A stretch of 5,148 bases of DNA. It comes from Victivallales bacterium (lineage in GTDB: Bacteria > Verrucomicrobiota > Lentisphaeria > Victivallales > JAUVCU01). A program made the translations under genes and the position numbers. The notes below the pieces were generated by a model that searched no databases, was not told where the DNA came from, and was given only the letters and a program-made list of their open reading frames with translations. The number at the start of each line of letters is the position of its first letter. Positions within the stretch are counted from its first letter, which is position 1. The stretch covers positions 1 to 5,148 of the forward strand of contig JAOZMT010000206.1 of NCBI GenBank assembly GCA_029934175.1, written 5' to 3'. This document shows, in pieces, positions 1 to 5,135 of the stretch.

Positions 1-21
1 AGGCAAGATGCCTGACGATAC
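1..21 (+). repeat. Hairpin repeat R1, cut by the window edge
   Basis: AGGCA (1-5), loop AGA (6-8) and TGCCT (9-13) form a short hairpin, followed by a GATAC at 17-21. The 14 bases AGGCAAGATGCCTG recur exactly at 27-40, a 26-bp offset, so this is a tandem-like partner of R2. The full stem may extend beyond the left edge of the window. Confidence 0.6.
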
Positions 22-24
22 TTT

Positions 25-47
25 GCAGGCAAGATGCCTGCGTTACT
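25..47 (+). repeat. Hairpin repeat R2 (7-bp stem, AGA loop, GTTACT tail)
   Basis: GCAGGCA (25-31), AGA (32-34) and TGCCTGC (35-41) make a perfect 7-bp stem with a three-base loop. GTTACT (42-47) follows. The stem/AGA/stem/tail layout is shared with R4 at 199-221 although the stem sequences differ, which suggests that structure rather than sequence is conserved. Confidence 0.7.
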
Positions 48-102
48 TTTTGCTTAGCAAGTTTTATTGTTTGTTTTCTCTAAAATAGAATCCCGAAATG
101 TT

Positions 103-143
103 AGTTATGTAGTTTCTTTGCTCTGAGGACAAAGCAAATTACT
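103..143 (+). repeat. Hairpin repeat R3, left copy of the 41-bp element flanking the integrase
   Basis: TTGCTCTG (118-125), loop AGGA (126-129) and CAAAGCAA (130-137) form an 8-bp stem with one C-A mismatch (123 with 132). ATTACT follows at 138-143. Together with the 15 bases to its left, this block matches 1814-1854 at 39 of 41 positions, with the first 29 bases identical. The outer 7-bp stem seen around the right copy is not present here. Confidence 0.8.
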
Positions 144-198
144 TGGTTGTTTTTATAACTCAATAAACGATGTGCTTTTCCCAGTATCTGAGCATTAT

Positions 199-221
199 GC
201 CACCGAGACGGTGGCGCTCCT
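199..221 (+). repeat. Hairpin repeat R4 (7-bp stem, AGA loop, GCTCCT tail)
   Basis: GCCACCG (199-205), AGA (206-208) and CGGTGGC (209-215) form a perfect 7-bp GC-rich stem in AT-rich surroundings, followed by GCTCCT (216-221). It shows the same arrangement as R2 with an entirely different stem sequence. It could work as a structured RNA element. It is not followed by a T-run, so a standard intrinsic terminator is unlikely. Confidence 0.65.
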
Positions 222-285
222 AGTAAATCAGTTAGCAATTTTATTACTCAACGATCATATGTGATATCAGGAGATATTTTGATAT

Positions 286-398
286 TGCGTGCGTTTGTGA
301 TATTCTTAAATTAGATATTAAAATTGTAAAAAAAATAGGGATAAAATTAAAAATTGTTTGTAAACCCCCTTTAATATGGCATATTACAAACGCACGCA
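286..398. repeat. Inverted repeat, 18-bp arms, upstream of the integrase
   Basis: The arm at 286-303 is the reverse complement of 381-398 at 17 of 18 positions, with a perfect 13-bp core (TGCGTGCGTTTGT at 286-298, ACAAACGCACGCA at 386-398). The arms are 77 bp apart, too far for a terminator. The GC-rich core stands out from the AT-rich background, which makes chance unlikely. It is probably a pair of protein-binding sites in opposite orientation, for the integrase itself or for a regulator of it. Confidence 0.8.
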
Positions 399-432
399 TA
401 ACATCATATTTTAGATATGACATATTACAAAC
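374..432 (+). repeat. Direct repeat of 18 bp, 41-bp period, just upstream of the integrase
   Basis: ATATGGCATATTACAAAC at 374-391 recurs at 415-432 with a single change (G379 to A420). The 41-bp offset is close to four helical turns, so proteins bound to both copies would face the same side of the DNA. The first copy overlaps the right arm of the inverted repeat. The motif ATAT(T/C)ACAAAC thus occurs three times (reverse strand 293-303, forward 381-391 and 422-432). A partial fourth, GTTTGTA, lies at 356-362 in reverse orientation. The second copy ends 24 bp before the integrase start codon. Confidence 0.8.
404..420. promoter_or_regulatory. Small dyad TCATAT-N5-ATATGA between the direct repeats
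   Basis: TCATAT (404-409) and ATATGA (415-420) are perfectly inverted around five bases, about 40 bp before the integrase start. Such a dyad is the right size for a dimeric repressor operator. The sequence is all A/T except one C and one G, so chance is a real possibility. Confidence 0.25.
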
Positions 433-440
433 AGTAAAAA

Positions 441-446
441 AAGGAG
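441..446 (+). promoter_or_regulatory. Ribosome binding site of the integrase gene
   Basis: AAGGAG ends 10 bases before the ATG at 457. It is the only good Shine-Dalgarno sequence nearby. It fixes the start so that the long N-terminal extension is translated, rather than an internal start near residue 100. Confidence 0.75.
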
Positions 447-456
447 AAGTTTAAAG

Positions 457-1698
457 ATGGAATTAATTGATTATCAGAGGTATATAGAGGAAAATGGTTT
501 TGCAAATCGCGAAACTAGTAAATATTTTGTAAGTTGGGTAAAGACATTTTTGAGTAGTCATTTTTCAGAAATGCTGACAAATCAAGATAAACTAATGCAA
601 TTTATATCATCTTTAGAGTTAAATGAAAAGATAGAATCTTGGCAATGTGATCAAGCTAGAAAGGCAGTAGAATTATATATAAATATGTTTTTAAATAATA
701 AAGAAACAGGGGCATCTTCAAATAAAGAGACAACAGTAAATCATCATGGAATACTTGAAAAAGTAAAAACAGCTTTACGATTAAAGCATTATGCATATCG
801 AACCGAGAAAACTTATTTGAATCGAATTTCAGGTTATTTAAAATATTGTGAGTTTAATAATAAAGGTATAGAGAATAGTAAAAGTGTAAAAAGTTATTTG
901 ACTTATCTAGCAGTTAAAAAGAATGTTTCTAGTAGCACACAAAATCAAGTATTTAATGCGATATTATTTTTATTTAAATATGTTTTAGAGAAGAATTTGG
1001 AAGATATACAAGATAGTGTCAGAGCTAAAGGGAAAAAGAATTTGCCAACAGTTTTGAGTATAGATGAGATAAAGTTGTTATTTAAACAAGTAGAAGGCAC
1101 CAAAAGTTTGATGCTTGAATTAATTTATGGAGCAGGTTTAAGAGTATCAGAATTAACGAGAATGCGTGTTATGAATATTGATTTTGATAATAAGCATATT
1201 ATAATTAAAGATGGCAAAGGAGGAAAAGACCGTATAGTATCTTTACCGATAAAACTGAAAGATGACTTGCGAGTTCATTTGTCAAAGGTGAAAGAGTTAC
1301 ACAATAAAGATTTGGGATTAGGTTTTGGCGATGTATATTTGCCACAGGCTTTAAGTCGTAAATATCCACAGGCAGGGAAGGAATGGATCTGGCAGTATGT
1401 TTTCCCATCAGGAAATCTTGCAATAGATCCACGAAGCGGAAAGACTCGTCGTCATCATGTTTTAGATCAAACAGTTCAAAAATTCATGCGTCAAGCAGTA
1501 AAAGGTGCAGGATTTGCGAAGCGTGCAACAGTGCATACTTTGAGGCATAGTTTTGCAACACATTTATTGATGAGTGGTGTAAATATAAGAGAAATACAAG
1601 AATTATTAGGGCATAAGAGTGTGGAAACAACGATGATTTATACACATATTATGCGTGAATTATCCGAAGTACCTCGTTCTCCATTGGATATGCTTTAA
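457..1698 (+). CDS. intI: Integron integrase (IntI-type tyrosine recombinase) with an extra N-terminal domain
   Basis: This is a 413-residue site-specific tyrosine recombinase that would catalyse cassette insertion and excision at attI and attC sites. The core-binding SAM-like domain starts near residue 100 (EKVKTALRLKHYAYRTEKTY, typical of IntI starts) and runs to about 185. The catalytic domain follows, with Arg229 (GLRVSEL), the beta-hairpin lysine in GKGGKDR (254-259), His360, Arg363 (HTLRH), His386 (LLGHKS) and nucleophile Tyr395 (IYTH). Residues about 288-335 (GFGDVYLP, KEWIWQYVFP, DPRSGKTRRHH) are the insertion that separates IntI from XerC/XerD. Canonical IntI proteins have about 320-340 residues. 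Here roughly 95 precede the usual start, with a W/Y pattern (YFVSWVKTFL, WQCDQARKAVELY) suggesting a second helical DNA-binding module. The ATG at 457 is supported by AAGGAG at 441-446. The catalytic set is intact, so the enzyme is probably active. Confidence 0.93.
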   Translation: MELIDYQRYIEENGFANRETSKYFVSWVKTFLSSHFSEMLTNQDKLMQFISSLELNEKIESWQCDQARKAVELYINMFLNNKETGASSNKETTVNHHGILEKVKTALRLKHYAYRTEKTYLNRISGYLKYCEFNNKGIENSKSVKSYLTYLAVKKNVSSSTQNQVFNAILFLFKYVLEKNLEDIQDSVRAKGKKNLPTVLSIDEIKLLFKQVEGTKSLMLELIYGAGLRVSELTRMRVMNIDFDNKHIIIKDGKGGKDRIVSLPIKLKDDLRVHLSKVKELHNKDLGLGFGDVYLPQALSRKYPQAGKEWIWQYVFPSGNLAIDPRSGKTRRHHVLDQTVQKFMRQAVKGAGFAKRATVHTLRHSFATHLLMSGVNIREIQELLGHKSVETTMIYTHIMRELSEVPRSPLDML

Positions 1699-1733
1699 AC
1701 TTTAAACAGTTGCTCCATTTTTGCTCTTTGGAT

Positions 1734-1760
1734 AGTAATTTGTGCTGTCCCCAGCGCAAA
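1734..1760 (-). repeat. Hairpin repeat R5, on the reverse strand
   Basis: Read on the reverse strand, this is TTTGCGCTG (1760-1752), loop GGGA, then CAGCACAA and ATTACT ending at 1734. That is the same layout as R3 and R6, with GCGCTG/CAGCAC in place of the GCTCTG/CAGAGC stem. On the forward strand the 9-bp stem 1739-1747/1752-1760 pairs fully if one T-G wobble (1743 with 1756) is allowed. CCATTT at 1715-1720 and AAATGG at 1766-1771 could close an outer stem. It lies 35 bp after the integrase stop and could also act as a weak barrier to transcription. Confidence 0.65.
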
Positions 1761-1813
1761 AAAGTAAATGGTTGTATGTTTGTTATTTCAGATGAAAAAT
1801 ATAGTTTAAGGAA

Positions 1814-1862
1814 AGTTATGTAGTTTCTTTGCTCTGAGGACAGAGCAAGTTACTCAGAAACT
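1814..1862 (+). repeat. Hairpin repeat R6, right copy of the 41-bp element, with an added outer stem
   Basis: TTGCTCTG (1829-1836), AGGA (1837-1840) and CAGAGCAA (1841-1848) form a perfect 8-bp stem. GTTACT follows at 1849-1854. Around this, AGTTTCT (1822-1828) pairs with AGAAACT (1856-1862), giving a two-tier hairpin with a seven-base bulge on the 3' side. Positions 1814-1854 match 103-143 at 39 of 41 bases. There is no T-run after it, so I classify it as a repeat, not a terminator. Confidence 0.8.
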
Positions 1863-1913
1863 TTAAAAATATGATATGAATCTTAATTTTCTTAATGTAA
1901 AAAATATTAAAAC

Positions 1914-1941
1914 TTGAAAAAACATAATGATATGCTATCTT
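1914..1941 (+). promoter_or_regulatory. Candidate sigma70 promoter of the antiporter operon
   Basis: TTGAAA (1914-1919, 5 of 6 consensus bases) and TATCTT (1936-1941, 4 of 6) are separated by 16 bases. Transcription would begin around 1948, leaving a leader of about 28 bases with the ribosome binding site in it. AT-rich DNA yields chance matches, but the position fits the gene well. Confidence 0.45.
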
Positions 1942-1960
1942 ATCTCTTCAAATTTTAATA

Positions 1961-1968
1961 AAAAAGGA
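1961..1968 (+). promoter_or_regulatory. Ribosome binding site of the antiporter gene
   Basis: AAAAAGGA ends seven bases before the ATG at 1976. It supports that start and therefore the signal-peptide-like N-terminus of the encoded protein. Confidence 0.7.
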
Positions 1969-1975
1969 TAGTGAA

Positions 1976-4147
1976 ATGAAAAAAAGATTAATGTTTATTG
2001 CATGTCTCGCAATAACAGGTTCAATATATGCCTCTGGAGGCGAACACGATTTAACTCATAAAATGATGCTTTTGATGATGCAACTTGGAGTCATTATATT
2101 TGCTGCAAAAATAGGAAGTATGCTTTGTGAAAAAATTAAAGTTCCAGGAGTTTTAGGTGAAATAACTGCAGGAATGATAGTTGGTCCATATATGTTAGGA
2201 GGCTTGCATTTCCCAGGACTTGAAAATGGACTATTTCCTATCGCAGAAGGAATATTACCTATATCTCCTGAATTATATGGAATTTGCTCTTTAGCAGCAA
2301 TCGTTTTACTTTTCATAGTAGGCTTGGAAACAGAAATCGAACTATTAATCAAATACTCTATCGTAGGTGGAGTCGTTGGAATAGGTGGCGTAACAGTATC
2401 TTTTTTATTGGGTAATTATGGAACCATTTTAATGTCAGAATATATTTTCAATCAACATTTAACATTTTTATCTCCTCCAGCTTTATTGATGGGTATTGTA
2501 TCAACTGCAACATCAGTAGGTATTTCAGCACGAATATTATCGGAGCGAAAAAAACTTGATTCTCCAGAGGGCGTTACAATTTTAGCAGGAGCTGTAATTG
2601 ATGATGTTTTAGGAATTATATTACTTGCTGTAGGCTTAGGAGTTATATCATCATCAAAAGAATCAGGAACAGTTGAATGGGGAGCTATTGGGCTCATAGC
2701 AGGTAAGGCAATTGCAATTTGGCTCGGAGCTACTGTTATTGGATTATTTTTCTCTCAAAAAATAGGATTCTTATTGAAACAGTTTAAAGACAGAACAGTT
2801 ATTGCAATTATGGCACTTGGCATGGCATTAATCCTTGCAGGTTTGTTTGAAGAAGCAAAATTAGCAATGGTTATTGGAGCGTATGTTATGGGATTATCTT
2901 TATCACAAACTGATATAAGCCGTGTAATTATGGAAAAATTAGATCCAATAAAACTATTGCTTGTTCCAATCTTTTTTGCAGTGATGGGAATGCTTGTAGA
3001 TCCTAGTTTATTTTTAAAATCAGAGGTATTAATGTTTGGAATAGGATTTACAGTTATTGCAGCAGTTGGTAAATTAATTGGCTGTGGAATACCTGTTTTA
3101 TTTTGTAATTTTAATTTTAGAGGAGCTTTGCGAATTGGTGTTGGAATGTTGCCAAAAGGTGAAGTTACTTTAATCGTAGCAGGAATTGGTCTAGCGAATG
3201 AGTTATTATCTCCTGAATTATTTGGTGCAATTCTACTAACAGTGCTACTTACAATGTTTATTGCACCTCCTGCACTAATCGCAACTTTAAAAAATCCTGC
3301 AAGTGGATTGAGAAAATCAGATAATAAAGACCTAGAAGAACGAATAGTATTTTCATTTCCCAATATCCAAACTACTGAGCTATTAGCCTCAAATGTTATA
3401 TTGGCATTTACAAATGAAGAATTTTATGTTCATTCTCTAGGGAATAAGATTAGAGAAAAGGTTTATCAATTTCGTAAAGATGAAATGGTCATTGGATTTC
3501 GATGTGATGGTTGTGAAATTATATTTGAGTGCAAAAAAGACTTAATAACTTTTGTAAATACCGCAATGATAGAAGTTGTAGCGGAACTTGAAGTAATCAT
3601 GCAGGAATTAAAGAAACCTATTGATAAGAAAAATATTGCACAAGCGATGCAATCACAAGGAGCATCATCTGACCAAAAAGCACAATTCGCAAATTATATC
3701 ACTGAAGAATGTTTGCTTTATGATATTCAAGGAAATACAAAATGGGAAATAATCGATGAATTATTAGATAAATTAAATAGTCATTGGAAATTGGATGATA
3801 TTGAAGATGCGAGAAAAGCAGTCTTATCTCGTGAAAAAAGTATGTCAACTGGAATGCAGTTTGGTCTTGCTATTCCTCATGGAAAAACTGATGTTGTAGA
3901 TAAAATAATTTGCGTTATTGGAGTGAAAAAACAAGGGATTGATTTTGACTCATTGGATAAAGTTCCGTCAAATATTTTTGTTTTAGCCTTATCTCCAGCA
4001 AGTTCCCCTGCCCCGCATATGCAATTTATGTCAACGATGAGTCAAGCACTTGATGATGCAACTAGAAATAATTTACTTAATTGTAATTCTAATAAAGAAA
4101 TGTATAATATATTAACTGAAGGTATAAAAAATGGAAAAAGAACTTAA
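1976..4147 (+). CDS. Cation:proton antiporter (CPA2/Kef-like) fused to a C-terminal PTS EIIA domain
   Basis: This 723-residue inner-membrane protein probably exchanges Na+ or K+ for H+. Residues 1-19 look like a signal peptide (KKR, a hydrophobic stretch, IYA before SGG). Residues about 30-435 form the Na+/H+ exchanger domain with about a dozen hydrophobic segments. It includes VPGVLGEITAGMIVGP (56-71), the ion-binding aspartate pair Asp209-Asp210 and PKGE (393-396), where many relatives have an arginine. There is no Kef-type TrkA-N nucleotide-binding domain. A soluble region of unknown type (about 452-550) has Cys510, Cys513 and Cys519. Residues about 573-715 match the fructose/nitrogen-type EIIA family: STGMQFGLAIPHGK holds the probable phospho-acceptor His635, and His681 sits at the second conserved histidine (APHMQF). 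The fusion suggests that transport responds to PTS phosphorylation; this is inferred by analogy with EIIA-Ntr control of K+ systems in E. coli. It overlaps xseB by 17 bp. Confidence 0.9.
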   Translation: MKKRLMFIACLAITGSIYASGGEHDLTHKMMLLMMQLGVIIFAAKIGSMLCEKIKVPGVLGEITAGMIVGPYMLGGLHFPGLENGLFPIAEGILPISPELYGICSLAAIVLLFIVGLETEIELLIKYSIVGGVVGIGGVTVSFLLGNYGTILMSEYIFNQHLTFLSPPALLMGIVSTATSVGISARILSERKKLDSPEGVTILAGAVIDDVLGIILLAVGLGVISSSKESGTVEWGAIGLIAGKAIAIWLGATVIGLFFSQKIGFLLKQFKDRTVIAIMALGMALILAGLFEEAKLAMVIGAYVMGLSLSQTDISRVIMEKLDPIKLLLVPIFFAVMGMLVDPSLFLKSEVLMFGIGFTVIAAVGKLIGCGIPVLFCNFNFRGALRIGVGMLPKGEVTLIVAGIGLANELLSPELFGAILLTVLLTMFIAPPALIATLKNPASGLRKSDNKDLEERIVFSFPNIQTTELLASNVILAFTNEEFYVHSLGNKIREKVYQFRKDEMVIGFRCDGCEIIFECKKDLITFVNTAMIEVVAELEVIMQELKKPIDKKNIAQAMQSQGASSDQKAQFANYITEECLLYDIQGNTKWEIIDELLDKLNSHWKLDDIEDARKAVLSREKSMSTGMQFGLAIPHGKTDVVDKIICVIGVKKQGIDFDSLDKVPSNIFVLALSPASSPAPHMQFMSTMSQALDDATRNNLLNCNSNKEMYNILTEGIKNGKRT

Positions 4148-4379
4148 AGCACAATTAGAAGCGTTGTCTTTTGAAAATGGGTTATCTCATTTGGAAAAGA
4201 TTGTGAATGAAATGGAAAATGGGAATTTAGCATTAGACCAAATGATGAATAGGTTTGAGGAAGGCTCGCTGCTATCAAAGCAATGTCGTGGCAAATTAAG
4301 TGAATTGGAGAAAAAAATAGAAATTTTAGTTAAAGATGAGAATAACCCCAATGGTAATTGGGAAAACTTCAACGCATAA
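4131..4379 (+). CDS. xseB: Exodeoxyribonuclease VII small subunit
   Basis: This 82-residue protein is the small subunit of exonuclease VII, which degrades single-stranded DNA to oligonucleotides; several copies bind each catalytic XseA subunit in the cytoplasm. The whole protein follows the family pattern: SFENGLSHLEKIVNEMENG (13-31), the conserved FEEGSLLSKQC (42-52), then a charged helix LSELEKKIEILV (56-67). Its length is normal for the family. The ATG at 4131 lies inside the end of the antiporter gene and has GAAGG eight bases upstream (4118-4122), so translation is probably coupled. No xseA is present in this window. The last ~15 residues (rich in N, with no family motif) are typical variable tail. 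Confidence 0.9.
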   Translation: MEKELKAQLEALSFENGLSHLEKIVNEMENGNLALDQMMNRFEEGSLLSKQCRGKLSELEKKIEILVKDENNPNGNWENFNA

Positions 4380-4400
4380 TTATTAAAAAGAAAGACTATA

Positions 4401-5099
4401 ATGAATAAAGAATCCTTTAAAATAATACACTTATTAACTCATCCAACCGATGAGCGAGAGATTCGTTCTATACGATTTGCAAAGCGTGTTGCAAAAGTTT
4501 TAAATTGTGATTATGAACAAAATATAAATGAGTTATATACTAAAACTCCACCTGCTGAAAATTGTAAATATCCAAAGTTTATTCGTTCTAAAATGCAAAT
4601 GATAAAAAGCGAATCTGGTGGAATTAGGGAAGCTCTAGCTCCTGGTCAATACGGATGTTTTTTAGCACATAAACAGGCTATTTTAAACCATGCAAAAACA
4701 TCAAGCAGTTCTCTTATAGTTTTTGAATGTGATGCTGTTGCCTCCAGCCTCTCATGTAAATATTTTAAAATATTATTACCTGAAATTATTGAATTCATAA
4801 AAGAAAAAAAAATTAAACTTTTTTCTTTTGGAGGTACATATGGAAACGAATACTTAACAAATTTACAGAAATATGAAAATTTTTATTTAGATAATGTTAT
4901 GCTTGGAACTCATGCCTATTTCATTCATTCTTCAATGCTACAAAGCGTTGTTGATGTTTTAGATAATGCTTTATGGGATGCTATGGATATATTTTATAGT
5001 GAAAACTTAAGTCCTATTGGAACATATATTGCTCCACTTTCAGTTCAAGGAACAGGAAAGTCATTGTTGACAGGACTTATGAAACAAATTGAAAAATAA
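4401..5099 (+). CDS. Small GT25-like glycosyltransferase
   Basis: This 232-residue protein resembles family 25 glycosyltransferases, which add sugars (often galactose) to lipopolysaccharide or other surface glycans using nucleotide-sugar donors. The supporting elements appear in family order: an N-terminal strand IIHLLTHP (8-15) followed by SIRFAKRVAKVL (23-34); GQYGCFLAHKQAIL (82-95), matching the G-x-x-G-C-x-x-S/A-H segment; a metal/donor site position LIVFECDAV (105-113); GTHAYFIH (169-176); and a late acidic motif DAMD (193-196). In typical members the donor-site motif is E-D-D, while here it is E-C-D. It starts 21 bases after xseB with only a weak AAAGAAAG-type ribosome site (around 4387-4394), so it is probably co-transcribed with the two genes before it. 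The acceptor and product are unknown. The family call is moderately sure. Confidence 0.65.
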   Translation: MNKESFKIIHLLTHPTDEREIRSIRFAKRVAKVLNCDYEQNINELYTKTPPAENCKYPKFIRSKMQMIKSESGGIREALAPGQYGCFLAHKQAILNHAKTSSSSLIVFECDAVASSLSCKYFKILLPEIIEFIKEKKIKLFSFGGTYGNEYLTNLQKYENFYLDNVMLGTHAYFIHSSMLQSVVDVLDNALWDAMDIFYSENLSPIGTYIAPLSVQGTGKSLLTGLMKQIEK

Positions 5100-5120
5100 A
5101 TAAGCGATAATCAAATAAAA

Positions 5121-5135
5121 AATTAGTGACTAATT
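5121..5135. promoter_or_regulatory. Perfect 7-bp dyad (AATTAGT-G-ACTAATT) after the glycosyltransferase gene
   Basis: The arms 5121-5127 and 5129-5135 are perfect inverted repeats around a single G, a geometry typical of an operator for a dimeric regulator. A one-base centre cannot form a stable hairpin loop, so a terminator is unlikely. The sequence ends 13 bases later, so I cannot tell whether it belongs to a downstream gene. Confidence 0.3.

Larger units (their letters stand above)
1..456. other. Gene-free region upstream of the integron integrase, rich in repeats
   Basis: I see no credible coding frame on either strand here. The left part (1-221) contains four hairpin repeats of one structural family, separated by AT-rich DNA. 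The right part (about 250-440) is very AT-rich and contains inverted and direct repeats, including palindromic pieces such as TGATATCA at 262-269, and leads into the integrase ribosome binding site. In canonical integrons the attI site and the cassette array lie on the 5' side of intI, so this is where attI would be expected. No confident sigma70 promoter for the integrase could be chosen: a TAATAT at 372-377 has a TTGTTT only 12 bases upstream, which is too close. Confidence 0.75.

Noticed and set aside
246..252. ACTCAAC, a match to the attC/attI core RYYYAAC
   Set aside because: There is no paired GTTRRRY at a sensible distance, and a seven-base degenerate match is expected by chance.
250..456. 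LexA/SOS box upstream of the integrase, as in some integrons
   Set aside because: No CTGT-N8-ACAG or GAAC-N4-GTTC type sequence was found in the region.
1205..1432. Reverse-strand open frame of 75 codons inside the integrase gene
   Set aside because: It lies opposite the conserved IntI catalytic region and has no recognisable protein features.
457..1698. XerC/XerD housekeeping recombinase instead of IntI
   Set aside because: The insertion with GFGDVYLP, KEWIWQYVFP and DPRSGKTRRHH between the catalytic boxes is specific to integron integrases.
1693..1707. Tandem CTTTAAA over the integrase stop, with GTTTAAAG just before its start (449-456), as flanking inverted repeats
   Set aside because: These are only eight bases, built on the self-complementary TTTAAA, and likely by chance in such AT-rich DNA.
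1739..1760. Hairpin as the intrinsic terminator of the integrase gene
   Set aside because: The stem is good, but on the forward strand it is followed by A-rich rather than T-rich sequence. Its repeat-family identity on the reverse strand explains it better.
1814..1862. R6 as an attC recombination site (two-tier stem with an unpaired spacer resembling R and L boxes)
   Set aside because: The outer stem reads AGTTTCT then AGAAACT, so GTT lies 5' and AAC 3', the reverse of attC order. It fails the RYYYAAC/GTTRRRY consensus, and the whole element is shorter than usual attC sites.
2755..3363. Reverse-strand open frame of 202 codons inside the antiporter gene
   Set aside because: It is antisense to a strongly recognised coding sequence, has no ribosome binding site or family motif that I can see, and is a composition shadow.
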